Shown: positions 19,030 to 31,492, counted from the stretch's first letter. The stretch is DNA of 64,000 nt from Gigaspora rosea (GCA_003550325.1 QKWP01001222.1:65945-129944); one strand, 5' to 3'. Numbers and translations: made by a program. Notes: generated by a model from the sequence alone, not told the origin.

Positions 19030-22000
19030 AATCAAAAAACTATAATTAATGATCTAGTTTGGCATTTGTTAATGCTGACATACCTTTGGAAAAAGTTGAT
19101 AAACTTCTTTTTTGGATAAAAGAATATGTAAGCAAGGGTAGCGCTATTTCTAAAGCAGATACTTTATGTTAGCAATATCTTCCTACAGTTTTTAATATAT
19201 AATTAGCCCAATTAAAAAAAAATTTGATAATAAACCTGTATCAATAATTATTAATGAAACTACTGACAGCAGAGCACGAAGTGTAGTAAATATATTATTT
19301 AGCTATCAAGGTTTAATATCTTTAATAGCTGTAGATTATTTAGATCATGTATATAATTCTACAATAGGGCAACTTATAATTCATACTTTAGTTAAATAGA
19401 ATATATCTTTCAATAAGCTATGTTTAATTGCTTCTGACTCAGCTGCATATATGAAAAATGTGTTCAAGAGGTTTTAAAGCCTGTTATGCCCCAAATTATT
19501 TATTTACCATGTTTGGCGCATATTATAAATTTGATCAGGTATGTAAAATTTATTGCAAATACAAATTTAATATATCTAATTATAGCTATTTATTACTTTT
19601 TTGGTAAAGCATAGATTTCAATTTCACATTTTGAGGATATATATAAACTATTAGTAAATATTATAAAATCTATTATATTTGCAAAAAACTAATGTGCTAG
19701 ATATCTTAAATATTTAAAAAATAATGGAGTATTAAATCCAATTAATATTCTATTATCAAATACTACTCATTGGAATTCATGATTTCATATGGCCTTTTAT
19801 ATTAAGGAATATTTGGTATATATTAGAGTTGCCTGCCGTAATAGGTTTGATAGGGTTGAAAGGTTGCAACTTTTTATTCCAGCGTTGTAATTTTTTGCTG
19901 TAATTGTTTAAAAAGCTGTATTTTTTAGCTCATTGTAATTGGTGTAATAGCTGTAATTGTTAAAATGGTTGTAATATACGTAATGGTTGTAAATTATAAT
20001 AAATATTAAGGATTAGTTTATCCCAAATCTGATAGTCATACTAGATATTATGATAAATTATTGGTTTACAGGTTTAGAGTTGTAAATACAGGTAATATAT
20101 AGAAGTGTACTTGTTTAATTATATACGGAACAAAGAATTATAATTTGCTATAATCAAATGAAATTACGTATCAAATAACTAACAGAATTAATTAAGGTTT
20201 AAAATAATATATAAGTATCAAGGCAGCTTTTGTCTCGAATCTTTTGTTACCCGATCGAACATATGACAGGCCCGATTATGGTCACAATTGATTGAACAAA
20301 AGTATGAGGTAATTAGATATGGATCAATGTATTTAAGTATGCATTAGTAAGCAAGTATGAGATAATAGGCATAGTATATTAAAAGGTAAAGTAATTGATA
20401 AATAGGTTCAACTTTGTCTTTTTTGTAAACCCAACTTTTATTCTGGTTATATCCCTGCCCAGTGATTAGTTAGTTACTGTCATTTGAACTAGCCTGCTAG
20501 GACGGTAGCCATGGTGAATTAGGAGCACATTTGGAAAATATGTCTCTGTGTTATGAGTATTGTTTTGTTGTGGCCTATCGAAACGATAGTCACATATAGG
20601 AAAAGACCTGTCAGACGATAGCCAAAGTAATACAGTCATAGCTTATGATAGTATGTGATATGCAGCCTTTAAAAGAATAAGAATATGTAGAAAAAATACT
20701 AACAGTACATCAAGGCTACGAGGTTGCTCGATAGCTAAAGGGACAAAACCCATATGTGTTCTTCTTAGAAATCAGTATACCCGAAGATAAGAGACAAAAC
20801 AATAATGAAAAATAGCACATTTTATCATAGCACAATTTTTCAAATAGCAATTTGCTATTTTGTGTTATAAACCAGAAAGTTTTTTAATTTTGAAATCTCT
20901 TAATTATTATTAAAAATAAAATTCGCCAAACCAGTATGAATGAGTATATATACCTGGATAAAACAGGTAAAAATATTTAATTTTGAAATAGACCAAATTA
21001 AACTAGATCGCATTGAAAGCCAAATCTATCACTAACAGCTTTATTCAATAAGACAGCACTGTACAAAAGAATTAAAAATTAAAAATGATATTATTACAAT
21101 ATTTATATATAGATATTATGGCTTTTGCAGCCTATTATGGCATTTACAACCTATTGTAACAATTACAACTATAACAGCTAATATAACCAATACAACATTT
21201 ATAGCAAATATGACATATTACAACTTTGGATTTTAGCTGTTATTAAGAGTTGCAACCCAGGTTGTAATCTGAAATGTCCGTAATAATTACTTACGGCCAG
21301 CAACTCCAGTATATATACGTGATTTTTATATTAAGGAACAAAAAAAAATCCATCAATAGCTATAGACCTTATTGTAGAAATTCTTTCTGATACTCAAAGA
21401 TATAGACGCACACAATTATCTTTAACTTTTATTAAATACTTTGGTCAACAATTTGTTCAAGACTTGGATTTTTTTCAACAAGAAAACGTACTAGTATTTC
21501 CATTTATTAAAAGTCATATTAAACAATTAGATAATTCGATTAACACTAACAAAACTTCAAATAATTTTTTACAACTGGTTTTAAACATGTTTCAAAAATT
21601 TAATACAAGTCCTGAAGCATTTTATCCAATATTTTATTTAGCATATAATATGCAGCTATAAAATATGATGATTATATTCTTAATCATCCAGCACGTTTAT
21701 TATTTAAAGAAACTCAAGTATTTGATTTACGTTTTATAAATCTATTTACTATTAGTCATAATATTACTTCGTATTAATATATTTCGGAATTTTTTGACTA
21801 TCTACAGAGCTTTTACAAGAATGGGCAATTTATTGTGATATTAATTTAGCAAAAATTGAATTTAATAGTCTAGATAAATTTTGGTCTAAAATTTCAAATC
21901 AATTACCACTTTTAAATGAAATAGCCATGAAATGTATTTGGTTTCCAATTTCATCTTATAGTGTAGAACATAGTTTTAGCATTTATAACAAAATTCTAAA

Positions 22001-22075
22001 TAATAACAGATATAATTTAAGTGAGAAATCACTTTGTGCACTTACTATTATGTATTATAATAACCATAAATAAAA
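19030..22075 (+). pseudogene. hAT-type transposase relic, split by a younger hAT element
   Basis: Decayed coding remains on the + strand. Near 19495-19530 YLPCLAHIINLI matches the hAT/RNase H-fold CLAH-IQL region. Near 19730-19800 HWNS-HMAFYIKEYL matches the W-S-R-W-like region. At 21830-22072 FWSKISNQLPLLNEIAMKC, VEHSFSIYNKILNNNRYNLS and LTIMYYNNHK match the C-terminal dimerisation domain. Stops and frame changes are many. The frame reads across the younger element (19824-21308) once it and one TSD are removed. The 65-codon ORF at 21464 is a piece of the middle part. Confidence 0.7.
19824..21308. mobile_element. Non-autonomous hAT element, 8-bp TSD GTATATAT
   Basis: GTATATAT flanks both ends (19816-19823, 21309-21316). 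Ends TAGAGTTGCCTGCCGTAAT and the reverse complement of TGGAGTTGCTGGCCGTAAG. Both subterminal regions are dense in GTTGTAA / TTACAAC motifs (for example 19860-19990 and 21130-21270), as expected for hAT transposase binding sites. No transposase ORF inside. Confidence 0.8.
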
Positions 22076-22254
22076 AAAATTTTATATCAGAATAAACTGG
22101 ATTTTTAACCAAATCGGAATAAATTTTTTTCAAATCAAAATGGGATTTTTCTGGGCCCTGACTATGGCCCACTCGAGTAGTCAAACTGCGAGTCATCTAT
22201 GGTCACCCATGGGTTAACCAGAACCCCGAACAGCTAGTATAGAGGTCATACTTG

Positions 22255-22500
22255 TTTTTTTTAGCAAAAACCCCTGAAATTTGAAAAGCAAAACAAGTTT
22301 TTGCCAATTATCTTGGCATCCAGTAGACCAATTTGAACAAACATTTTTTTAAAATGAAGCTTTCAGTGAAATGAATCTAAAAAAAAAGTTCATTCAATCT
22401 GATCACTAAATCAAAAGTTATTTAAACAAATAAATTTTGTTATTTTCAGCAAATTGGGCCAAAATTGGCCAAAATCCAGTTATGACCTATATAGAAAGAT
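22255..22500. repeat. Repeat R1, left copy (inverted partner at 24795-25035)
   Basis: Shares GCCAATTATCTTGGCATC, AAAGTTCATTCAAT and CAAAATCCAGTTATGACCTA with the reverse complement of 24795-25035. Together with that copy it brackets the hAT-like element at 22527-24552. Confidence 0.65.
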
Positions 22501-22544
22501 GTTTGGGGTCCTGGTTAACCTATAGGCAGTAATGGCAATTTAAT

Positions 22545-22700
22545 CAGCCAAACAAAATTTAATTGGCCATCAGCCAATACAAAATAATTTGACCAAAAAT
22601 GGCCAAAATTTTATGGCCAAAGTTGAATATCAATTGGCCAGGCCAATTAAAATTATTTGGCGATATGGCTATTGGCCAATGGCCAAATGGCCAAATGTTT
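22545..22700. repeat. GGCCA-dense subterminal array
   Basis: TTGGCC/GGCCAA occurs about a dozen times in 150 bp in both orientations, ending in overlapping TGGCCAATGGCCAAATGGCC. Fits transposase-binding repeats of the hAT-like element. Confidence 0.65.
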
Positions 22701-22768
22701 TTGTATAGTAATAAAAAAAGAAAAGTGTATAAAAATACTGCATAAAAGGATATTAATATATATGATAA

Positions 22769-23579
22769 CTTAAGGATAGAGTATATGTAGATCATTTTTA
22801 TAACTCTACTATATAAATCAGATTACACAACACAATCACTATGGATAAGTTATATAAAAATAAATATCATTACAAAATATTACTAAACATGTTTTTTAAT
22901 ACTTGTTTTATTACCTATTCACCTATAGTTGCCTATGTGGATGTGGACAGCTAGACCAACTATACAGTAATTAAAACCATTGTCCTCCTATGGGAATATC
23001 TTAGAAAACTTGACCTATGGGCCATTAACAGGGTCAAGTGTAGTGTTTCCACTAACTTCATATTAACAATTTTAAACTAGATGAGTCTTGACCACTCTAA
23101 TAGGTTTAGGTTGCAGATAAACTAATCTGAGCTCCCATTCTTGTATATAATTTGTTAATTAGTGTACTCCTTGTAGTAACTTATTAAATTACTAATAAAG
23201 ATATGAGCAAGACCTTACCTTAAAAAAAAAAACTTGTTTTATCAAAACATTAAAAAAAATCACCATATTAACTAAGTTGGAATGTTAAAAATTTACTTAG
23301 GGGAGTAACAAAAATCAGGTGATTTTTTAGGGGGGGAGGGGGGTAAAAAAAGTTAAAATTATATATAAGAACCTGACTATTTATATATTAAAGAAGAGGG
23401 AGGGGAGTAGGCCTCTGATAAAAAATAATCAGGTGATTAATGACACTGCCCTTACTAAGTTAATGAATTTTGCGGGTGATAAATAAATTTTGCAGGTGAC
23501 AATACAAAACTAGCCAATCAAATCACATGATTTGCAAGTAATCTACAAGTGATTAACATAGGGTAAACTCTCCCCTTAA
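22769..23579. mobile_element. Possible TTAAGG-family element, internal
   Basis: Left TTAAGGATAGAGTATATGTA, right in reverse complement TTAAGGGGAGAGTTTACCC. Weaker than the other members and itself interrupted by the MITE at 23301, so boundaries are tentative. Confidence 0.4.
23301..23450. mobile_element. 150-bp MITE, family GGGGAGTAACAAAAATCAG, copy 1
   Basis: Contains AGTAACAAAAATCAGGTGAT at the left and reverse-complement GGGCAGTGTCATTAATCACC at the right. Copy 2 lies inverted at 30383-30531 and is highly similar over its whole length. Confidence 0.7.
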
Positions 23580-24060
23580 GTAACACTTATTAAGCTATAT
23601 AAAAAAAAATCTAAGCATAAGTTTAATAAGTTATATAAAAAATAATTTAATGAAAATTAATAAGTTATATTAAAATAATTTAACGGAAAGTTTAATAAGC
23701 TAGATAAAAAAGTAATTTAAGCAAAGATTTAGAAAATTATATAAAAGTATAATTTGAACAAAGGTTTAATAATTAATTTGAGCAATGGTTTAGTAAGTTA
23801 TATAAAAAAACTATTCAAATAAAAATTTAATAAATAATTTAAGCAAAGGTTCAGCAAGTTGTATAAAAAAATGATTTAAGCAAAGGTTTAATAAGTAAGA
23901 TGAACAAAGGTTTTGTAAATAATTTGAGCGAAAGTTCAGTAAATAAATTGAGCTAAGGTTCAGTTAGTTATATAAAAAAATAATTTGGTCAAAGGTTTAA
24001 TAGTAGGTGATTTTTGAGTGAAGATTTAGTATATAATTTGAATCAAAGTTTTATTATTTA
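23580..24060. repeat. Degenerate satellite, ~40-bp unit
   Basis: The phrase AGCAAAGGTTTAATAAGTTA followed by TATAAAAAAATAATTT recurs about ten times with many changes. Not coding. Confidence 0.65.
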
Positions 24061-24794
24061 ATATGTATTTTGTTATTAAATAGTTAGTTGATTTACGCAA
24101 TAAAACTTTTACTTATTTTGTCAAATAGGAGTTTTTAAATACTCCAATTTCATTTTCCAATTTCAAAATTTTAATACATAAATAAAATTTTTTAAATTCT
24201 TATTTATTTCTAAAATATGCTATATTTTTTAATTCTAAAACCCTTAACTGTTAAACTATTATTTATTTAAAATATCAAATGATTTATTTTATTAAAGATA
24301 TCTAAATCTTGGCATCATTAAACATAAAGTTAAAAAGTATATAAGGCATATAAATAAACTTTATTCTAGCTATATTTTTAAATGCTTAAAGTTATATAAT
24401 TAATTAGTAATAAACATGTATTAATATTGGACCAATCAGATTACTAGCTTTATTTGGCCATTTTAGCTAAAAATGAAATTTATATTTTTGGTTTTTTGGG
24501 CACGGCCATTGGCCGTGACCACTGGCTAGCCAAATGCCAAGTGATATCACTGCCCACAGGTTACCTGTGGGTCACCACATGAGTGACCCATATAAGTTGG
24601 TTATAAACTATATATACAGGCTGTATCTAGTGTTCTGATTTGGATCAAGTGACCTGTATGGGTCACGGGTCACAAATTGTTATAACCTGGGTCAAACGGG
24701 ATTGTTTAAAATATAATAATAAAAAAAAATAAATAAACTCCTTTGATATATAATCTGCTATATGTTGTAATATGTATTGTACAAGGACCTTAAA

Positions 24795-25035
24795 CATTTC
24801 TCATATAGGTCATAACTAGATTTTGGCCAATTTTGCTAAAAATAACAAAACAATATTTATTTAAATAACTTCTAATCCAGTAATCAGAATTGAATGAACT
24901 TTTTTTGTTAGATGTGCCACACAGAGAGCCTTATTTTTTAAAAAAAGTTTATTCAAATTGAACCACTAGATGCCAAGATAATTGCCAAACTATTTTTTTG
25001 CTTCTCAAATTTTGGAAGTTTTGGTTGAAATGTGT
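24795..25035. repeat. Repeat R1, right copy (inverted)
   Basis: Reverse-complement relative of 22255-22500 (see there); TAGGTCATAACTAGATTTTG starts it. Confidence 0.6.
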
Positions 25036-26049
25036 AATATATGATCTTTGTACTATATGTCCAGGTCCTATTGTACATAACAATGATTTTTAATTTGTTG
25101 CAACAATTTTCAATTTGTTGATCAGCTCACATTATTAGGTTTTGATTATTAAACATTCGTAGTAAATTATTTTTATTATCAATTATTACAGATTATCAAT
25201 TTTGGCAAAATCAGTTTAAAGTTATACTATATCAGAAATTTTGCAGTTATTTGTAGGTGGTAATTTATAGTCTTTTTTTCAAATTATTATTTTTTATTTA
25301 TACAAAAGTTAAAGGTTGAATGTACTAAGATCACTCAGTAATCATTTAATTTATTTAAATTTATTCTTTATTAATAGTATTAGTATAAAGTTTTATAGAT
25401 CTTATTTTAAAATTTGAGTATATTTTTTTATTATTTTTTAATTCAGTTATCATGCCAATACTTTATTAGATGCTAGTTAACATCAGCTTTACAGAAATAA
25501 AATTTTTTATCTAATTTACAAATATTGACTAACCTGATTATTTCGAAAAGTACCTATATTCGATCTGCTATAGTAGACTTTATTTCAATACTAAATGTCT
25601 CTGCATAATCTAATTAATATATCACTGAAGGGCAGCCTACAACCTTATATATTATGATTGCCTTCTTTAAACCTTCTTCTCCTAGCTTCTTGAGTAGAAG
25701 GATATTACTAATGAAAAGAAATACAATATATATAGAAAATAAAGGGGAAAATAAAAAGGGAAAAAACCTCTACTACCTAAATGAAAACCAAATTTACAAA
25801 TAAAAAAAAGAAAAGAAAGAAGAAAAAGGCAAAAGAAAAGTAAAAAGATAATGGCTTTATTATTGCTTATGCTAGACTATAAAAATTATATAGCACTGCA
25901 TAGAGAAAAGCACTATTATAGTACTATATATAAAAAAAACAAAAATAATCCTAGTAGAAAATTTGAGAAGAAATTTCAACATGTGTACCCTTCAGATCTC
26001 TGACATATCATTCATTATTTATTTCATAAGCAGTACCAAAATTTACTTA
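25036..26049. other. No gene recognised
   Basis: AT-rich, with no repeat shared elsewhere in the window that I noticed. 25740-25850 is purine-rich on the + strand. Confidence 0.35.
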
Positions 26050-26480
26050 TAATGTCAATTCCATTTAGGTAAGTGCATTCCTGTTTCGAAAGGAGTAAAT
26101 ACTGCTGATCTTTTGAAGGGATAAGCTAGATTTTCCAATTTTTGGCAAAATTTTGAAAAGTCCAAAAGGGAGTAAGATGATACTTGTATAAATTTAAAGA
26201 AGAGAATATTCCAGATAAAACTCTTTTTTTTGTTGTTCCCTACTGTTTTGTCACAGATTACTTCGTCGATGAAAAAGAGAAGCTCTTTGTACTTTACCAA
26301 AATTTCTTATAAAAGGGCACCACCTCCTGCCAGTTATCTTGTATGAAGATGCTTTTGCCAAATATACAAAGGAGTCCTTAGAGAAAGAGTTGAACTTTAT
26401 AAAAACTATACTTCTGTATTATTCTACTATATATTAAGTATAAGCAATGCTTTAACAAAAACTTTTTGTTTTTCTTTGGT
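26050..26480 (-). pseudogene. Decayed copy of an unknown repeated ORF (copy A)
   Basis: Minus strand, in two frames: QDNWQEVVPFYKKFW, then FIDEVICDKTVGNNKKKSFI, SSYSLLDFSKFCQKLEN and PFKRSAVFTPFETGMHLP. A second decayed copy on the + strand at 39780-40250 keeps the same order (QDN-QEV-LYKKFW, EVTCGKTVRNNKKMSFI, SFALLDFSKFLPK). Protein-level conservation between copies suggests a real ancestral coding sequence of a dispersed family. I do not recognise it. Confidence 0.5.
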
Positions 26481-26574
26481 AGAAAAATTTGGTTCAAGTG
26501 ATCATTAAAAAGAGTGTAAATGAGCAATAACAATAGAAATTTGAGTATATTTATTATATTTATGACCAAATGCT

Positions 26575-28330
26575 ACAATACAAATTATTTCTTTTAATAA
26601 ATTATAACTTGCCTATTACCCCATTTGATAGATGGGTTCTCTTAGAAGTAATTTGATTACCAGCATCAGAAAAAAGATACTAACTTAAAACTGAGGTAGC
26701 AGGAAATGATAAATATTTTTGTGCTATTTTACTTAAGATAGGAAAAGAATTTTTATTTGTATACCACTACTCATAAAATTAGCTGATTCAAGTAAAACAG
26801 GTGCTATTGCTTCATTAAAATAGTTATGATTTCATTTATATTTTTTATTTTATTTTAATTATTACTAGAATGAATACTTTTCTCATAAAATGATGAGTAA
26901 TAGTTTCTTCAGGTAGTTCTAATTTATTAGTTACAGTTGTATTTTTCCATGTTTTAAATTCAGTTTGTAATTTTTCAATTGCTTGGTTTTATATTGATGG
27001 CACCGAAATTGATTTTTAAAAAAGGCCTATTTTGTCTTCTTTAGAGAAAATTAAAATTTTTTATAAGGAAGTGCAAATAAAATTTATATAGATATGTTTC
27101 TTATAATTTTGTCTATTCAAAAAAAGTATCAAATAATTTCGTCTTTCAAGTAAAATAAGTCAAAAACAATTTCATCTTCAATCATCTTCAAATTTTAATT
27201 TCAGGTTTTAGAACCTGAAATAATTTCATCCTCGTGTATAGTTTCATATTTCTTTAGACTATGTGCTCATTAATTTTAATTGTGGATCCAGTATGATAGC
27301 TATTAATTTAATATTTTCTAAATTATCAGAACATTCATAGTAGCTCTACAAAGAATTATAAATAACACCTTGAAGGTTTGAAATTATTGCTTGGGGTTTG
27401 AATAGTTCTTTATTATCATTAAGATCATTATCACTAAAATCTTCTTCTAATAACCTTTCATCTGAAGTAAAAATTTAAATTATTAGTTTAATAAACTTGG
27501 TTTATAAAATAAAGTATGTTTGATATAAAAAATAACTTAATTATTTAGCATTGAAATTCTCTTTAATAATTTCACTATCTGCATATTCAAACTTTAATAC
27601 TTTAATACTCAAATTAAGAACTGAAAGAGTTGAATATTGAGCTCTACTAAAATAGATTGTTAGGTCATTAAATGGCCTAAAAATTTCTACTAATTTCTCT
27701 AATAATTCCCATTTATGATTTTTAAGCATTCAATTGTTTGATTTATTAAAATCATTTTTAATATCATTATTATCAATTTGAAGATACAAAGTTTTGAAAA
27801 GCCATTCAATTGCTAAATGAAATTTCAAAAGCCTTTTTTAAGATAGGTAAGAGGAATTTCAGTGGATTTTTGTGTCTTCAATAGTATGCAAAATAATTAC
27901 TGGTTTTTCTATTTCAACATCCTTAGCATCTGATAAGCTTTCAGATATATATTTAAGATTATTTTCTTGGGCAAGGTTTTTTTGCTTAATCTTTTTTGAT
28001 TTTTTAGATCGATTTGTGCCAGATCAAGGCATTGACTTTGTTTTGATAATAGAAAAAATTTAATAAGCTTTTGGATCTATTTAGTATATAAATTTATAAA
28101 TTTCAAAGCATAAATAACAGTAAGCTGAAGTGTATGTGCAATGAAGGTAAATGTTTTATACCATTCAAATTATTAATTACTTTTTTCATATTTGCTCAAT
28201 TATCAGTTATTGCACAAATTAGTTTTCTATTTAACCAAATTCTTCAATTTTAGATTCCAAATATTCTTTTATTTGTTTACTTGTATATGAATATTCTAAA
28301 TGTTCAATGGCTAGTAGTATATCACACACT
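26575..28330 (-). pseudogene. Second hAT transposase relic
   Basis: Minus strand, N to C: EYLESKIEEFG and NKLICAITDNE near 28270-28170 (region of the CTITTDNGSN-like motif), then WELLEKLVEIFRPFNDLTIY and FSRAQYSTLSVLNL at 27720-27600 (typical L-PF-T-S-Y-TLS region), and IAQKYLSFPATSVLS, FSDAGNQITSKRTHLSNGVI near 26730-26610 (hAT C-terminal dimerisation domain). Many stops and shifts. It differs from the relic at 19030-22075, so two hAT lineages are present. Confidence 0.7.
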
Positions 28331-28428
28331 TCAAAGTCAGATTTCAACTAGTGAAAAGTTATACTTATATATAGTCTGGTGCAAAAAGATTTGCATATTG
28401 AATAGCTACGATTCAAATTTATTTTTTA

Positions 28429-29072
28429 TCCCTTAGATTGTAACACAGGCAAATTTGCCTGCGTATTTTAAAATTTTTAATAAAATTTTAAATATTGATT
28501 TTAGCCATATCTTTTCTAAGTAAAAAATATTCTTTGAGTTTTGTTTTAGTAACTTTGTTATAAATTTTTTTTAAAATCATTAGAAAACTTTAATATAATA
28601 AATGTTTAAAGTTCTTGTATTGGCATTTTTACTATTAAAATTTTTCTTTAGATTTTTTCAAATTTTATATGTTCCCGTCTATAAAAAAAATCTTTACTTC
28701 TAATACAAGTCTTAATTTTTACAAGTAAATCATTAAAGTTGCAATAATGAAAGTTGTCATCCTTTATATAAACTACAATATTGTCTTAAGAACTATAGTT
28801 CTAAAACTAAAACTAAATAAGATCGCAGAAAAATTGTAATAAAATTTTTTAAAAAAATTTTTTCTTAAAATTATCTATTTTCAGCTTATATGTAACTATA
28901 ATTTATTTTCTTATAATATAAAAACTAATTTTGCAAAAAAGTAATCCTTATTTTCAAATATAATTGTACAAAGGTTTATTTAATTATTTTAGCATTTTAA
29001 AAAAGTAAATCATAGCTAAAAAAGTGCAAAAATGCAGGCAAATTTGCCTGTGTTCTACTACAATCTAAGGGA
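28429..29072. mobile_element. 644-bp MITE, TA TSD, with ACAGGCAAATTTGCCTG palindromes
   Basis: Ends TCCCTTAGATTGTA in both orientations, TA on each side. Near each end is the palindrome CAGGCAAATTTGCCTG. No ORF. Confidence 0.75.
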
Positions 29073-29207
29073 TAATTTAATTTGTAATTTTTTTAATTCA
29101 ATATATTTTTTTACTAATCAGATTTATAAAAAAAAAATTAGTTTAATTATATTATTGTTAAAATAAAACTTTTATTAATAATACTTTTTTTAAAAAAATT
29201 TACTACA

Positions 29208-29410
29208 CAGTCACCTCTTTCTAATCCGAGCCTCTCTAAACTGAACACTATTAAACTCTCTTAAAACTGAACAAAATCTTCTTGAATATTTGTAAATTTA
29301 TTATAAAGTTTGGATAAGCCATATATAACTTTTTAAAAACTGAACTTTTTCAAATTTTTATATAGTAAAAAAAAGCAGTCATAGCAGTTCAAATTAGAAA
29401 GAGTTAACTG
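29208..29410. mobile_element. ~200-bp pogo-like MITE
   Basis: Left CAGTCACCTCTTTCTAATCC, right in reverse complement CAGTTAACTCTTTCTAATTT, with TA after the right end. Interior AAACTGAACA strings are repeated in both arms. Confidence 0.6.
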
Positions 29411-29418
29411 TATAAATT

Positions 29419-30172
29419 GTACCAATTTTTATAATTGGTAATAGCTTTTGATCTACTGGTCTGTTTTGAATGATTTAACTGCCAAAATGCTCATAAAAAT
29501 GAGACAATTCTAACAAGCACAAAATTGTTAAAATCCAATCACAGGATCTCCAGATCATTCAAATTTGTATAATTTCAATAGTAATTTTAAGTAAATTTCT
29601 TTATTATTGAATAACAATTGATTTACAAGCCCATTTTGAATGATTTAACTACCAAAATGCTCACATCAGTGAGATGATACTAACAAGCCAAAAATTATTA
29701 AATTCCATCCCAATATCTATAAAGATTTGTATTATTTTAATCAAATTAGTTTATATATAGGGATGAGTCAGTAGAAAAGAACAAATTTATTAGATAAATT
29801 TGTCCCTTTTCTACTAACTCACCCCATATATAGAACCAATTTGATTAACATAATACAAATCTTTATTGATATTGGGATACAGTAATTGGAATTTAACAAT
29901 TTTAGGCTTGTTAGAATCATCTCAATGAAATGAGCATTTTGGTAGTTAAATTATTTAAAAGGGCTAGTGAGTCAATAATTATTCAATAAAAAGAAATTTA
30001 TTTAAAATTATTATTAAAATTACACAAAAGTTTAATGATTTTGGGATCCTGTGATTGGATTTTAATGATTTTGTACTTGTTAGAATCATCTCATTTAGAT
30101 GAGCATTTTGGTAATTAAATCATTAAAATGGACCAGTGGATCAAAGTTATTATCAATTCTATAAATTGGTGC
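29419..30172. repeat. 754-bp palindrome with an inner hairpin
   Basis: The left arm (from GTACCAATTTTTATAATTGG) matches the right arm in reverse complement over about 340 bp with modest divergence. The centre (29760-29825) is the short hairpin also seen at 18918-18984. Each arm carries two modules of the GATGAG-core palindrome family. Confidence 0.8.
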
Positions 30173-30382
30173 ATATTAATAATTTATAAATTATCTAACT
30201 TTAAAACTTAATTTCTTTTAACCAGTAATCCAATTTGCTCAAATTTTAAGCACATGTTTATTATATATATATCAATGCACTTGCATAGTACAAACTTATA
30301 AAATTGCAAATTGGTTTTTTTAAAAAAACAATTTTTTTTCAAAAAGTTTTGCATTAAAAATTATTAAAATAAATTGGTATTA

Positions 30383-30531
30383 GGGCAATATCATTAATCA
30401 TCTGATTATTTTTTATTAGAGGCCTACTCCCCCCTCTTTCTTAATATATATATAGTCAGATTCTTATATATAATTTCAACTTTTTTTACCCACTTCCCCT
30501 CTAAAAAATCATCTGATTTTTGTTACTCTCC
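30383..30531. mobile_element. ~150-bp MITE, family GGGGAGTAACAAAAATCAG, copy 2
   Basis: Inverted relative of 23301-23450; shares TAGAGGCCTACTCCCCCCTC and CAGATTCTTATATATAATTT. Confidence 0.7.
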
Positions 30532-30678
30532 TTAAAATAATAAAAATAATGAGTGAATCTATTTGTCTGATTTGTGCGATGAATGATATGCATAAGCAAT
30601 TTAAGCTATTATGTTGATTACTGTACTAATTTGAAAGATTTCTAAAACGATAATAAAATTTGATATTTATTTTTATTT

Positions 30679-31161
30679 TTTTTTTTTTGTTGTTAAGGTG
30701 AGGTTTTGCCTTTATCTTTATTAATAAAATGTGTGAGATTCCTCGCAGGGTTTCTCAAATTACAAATTATTATACAAGAATTAAGACTCAGACTATAGAT
30801 AAACTAATTCTATCTAAATTATCTGCAACCTAAACCTACTAGAGTGGTTAAAACTCACCTAGATTTGGATGTGGAGAATAGAGTTAGTAGGACAACTATA
30901 TTTGATCCAATTGTATGACCAAATGTCTATTTTTCTAAGTGCTAGCCCAAGAGGTGGGCAAGTATTTGTATTGTTTTCATGTAATTGGTCTGGTAGACCA
31001 CATATACAATTATAGGTATATAGAGCTTTGTTGTGTAAGAATGTGCGTGTGGATTTAGTAAATATAGAGTAAGAAGGTTGTTGTGATAGGTTTTGTGAAG
31101 ATTTCCAGTTTGCAAGTTTTATGCAGTATGGTTTCCATAGCTGTTCATGAATTTTTTGTGA
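30679..31161 (-). mobile_element. LINE 3' end fragment
   Basis: Nearly identical to 33042-33523, the 3' end of the LINE on the minus strand: the A-run, CTTAACAACA, and the segment reading CTACTAGAGTGGTTAAAACT. It stops at the N at 31162, so its 5' part is missing from this assembly, not necessarily from the genome. Confidence 0.8.
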
Positions 31162-31162
31162 N

Positions 31163-31492
31163 AATAAAGGTGCAAGAAAACATATTAAAAAAAAGGTATT
31201 ACAATATTTGCAAGGTTTTTTCTTGGCGGGTAACTTAAAAGCTGCAGATTGTTACTCCTCTGAAGACATGCATGCCAATCTTGAAGATTTGGCGAAAAAC
31301 AGAGAAATTTCGGTTGAGGATATTCCAACGGTAAAGACTATTAAAGGATGGACTAGAAGATATAGTGCAATCTTCAAAAAAGAGGCATCAGAATGAGCAC
31401 TTACAGAAGCTAGCAATGACGAACACGCTTTAGTATATAATACGGGTAGCAGCAGAACTAATAAGCGCCAAAAAGAACGAGTAGGCGATTAG
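31163..31492 (+). pseudogene. Partial ORF of an unknown protein, 5' end lost at an assembly gap
   Basis: Frame open from the N at 31162: GARKHIKKKVLQYLQGFFLA, then SSEDMHANLEDLAKNREISV, IPTVKTIKGWTRRYSAIFKK, EASE, TGA at 31394-31396, ALTEASNDEH and a stop at 31490-31492. The residue replaced by TGA is probably Arg (CGA to TGA). Less AT-rich than its surroundings, so it is either recently transferred or conserved by gene conversion. It looks like the C-terminal part of a dispersed protein family with a helical W-containing motif. I cannot name it. Confidence 0.5.

Larger units (their letters stand above)
22527..24552. mobile_element. hAT-like non-autonomous element with 8-bp TSD
   Basis: Ends CAGTAATGGCA and reverse complement CAGTGATATCA fit the hAT CAGNGNTGNCA pattern. 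Flanks CCTATAGG (22519-22526) and CCCACAGG (24553-24560) agree at 6 of 8. The left subterminal region is packed with TGGCCA/GGCCAA. The interior contains nested repeats (22769, 23301-23450) and a satellite. No transposase. Confidence 0.6.
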
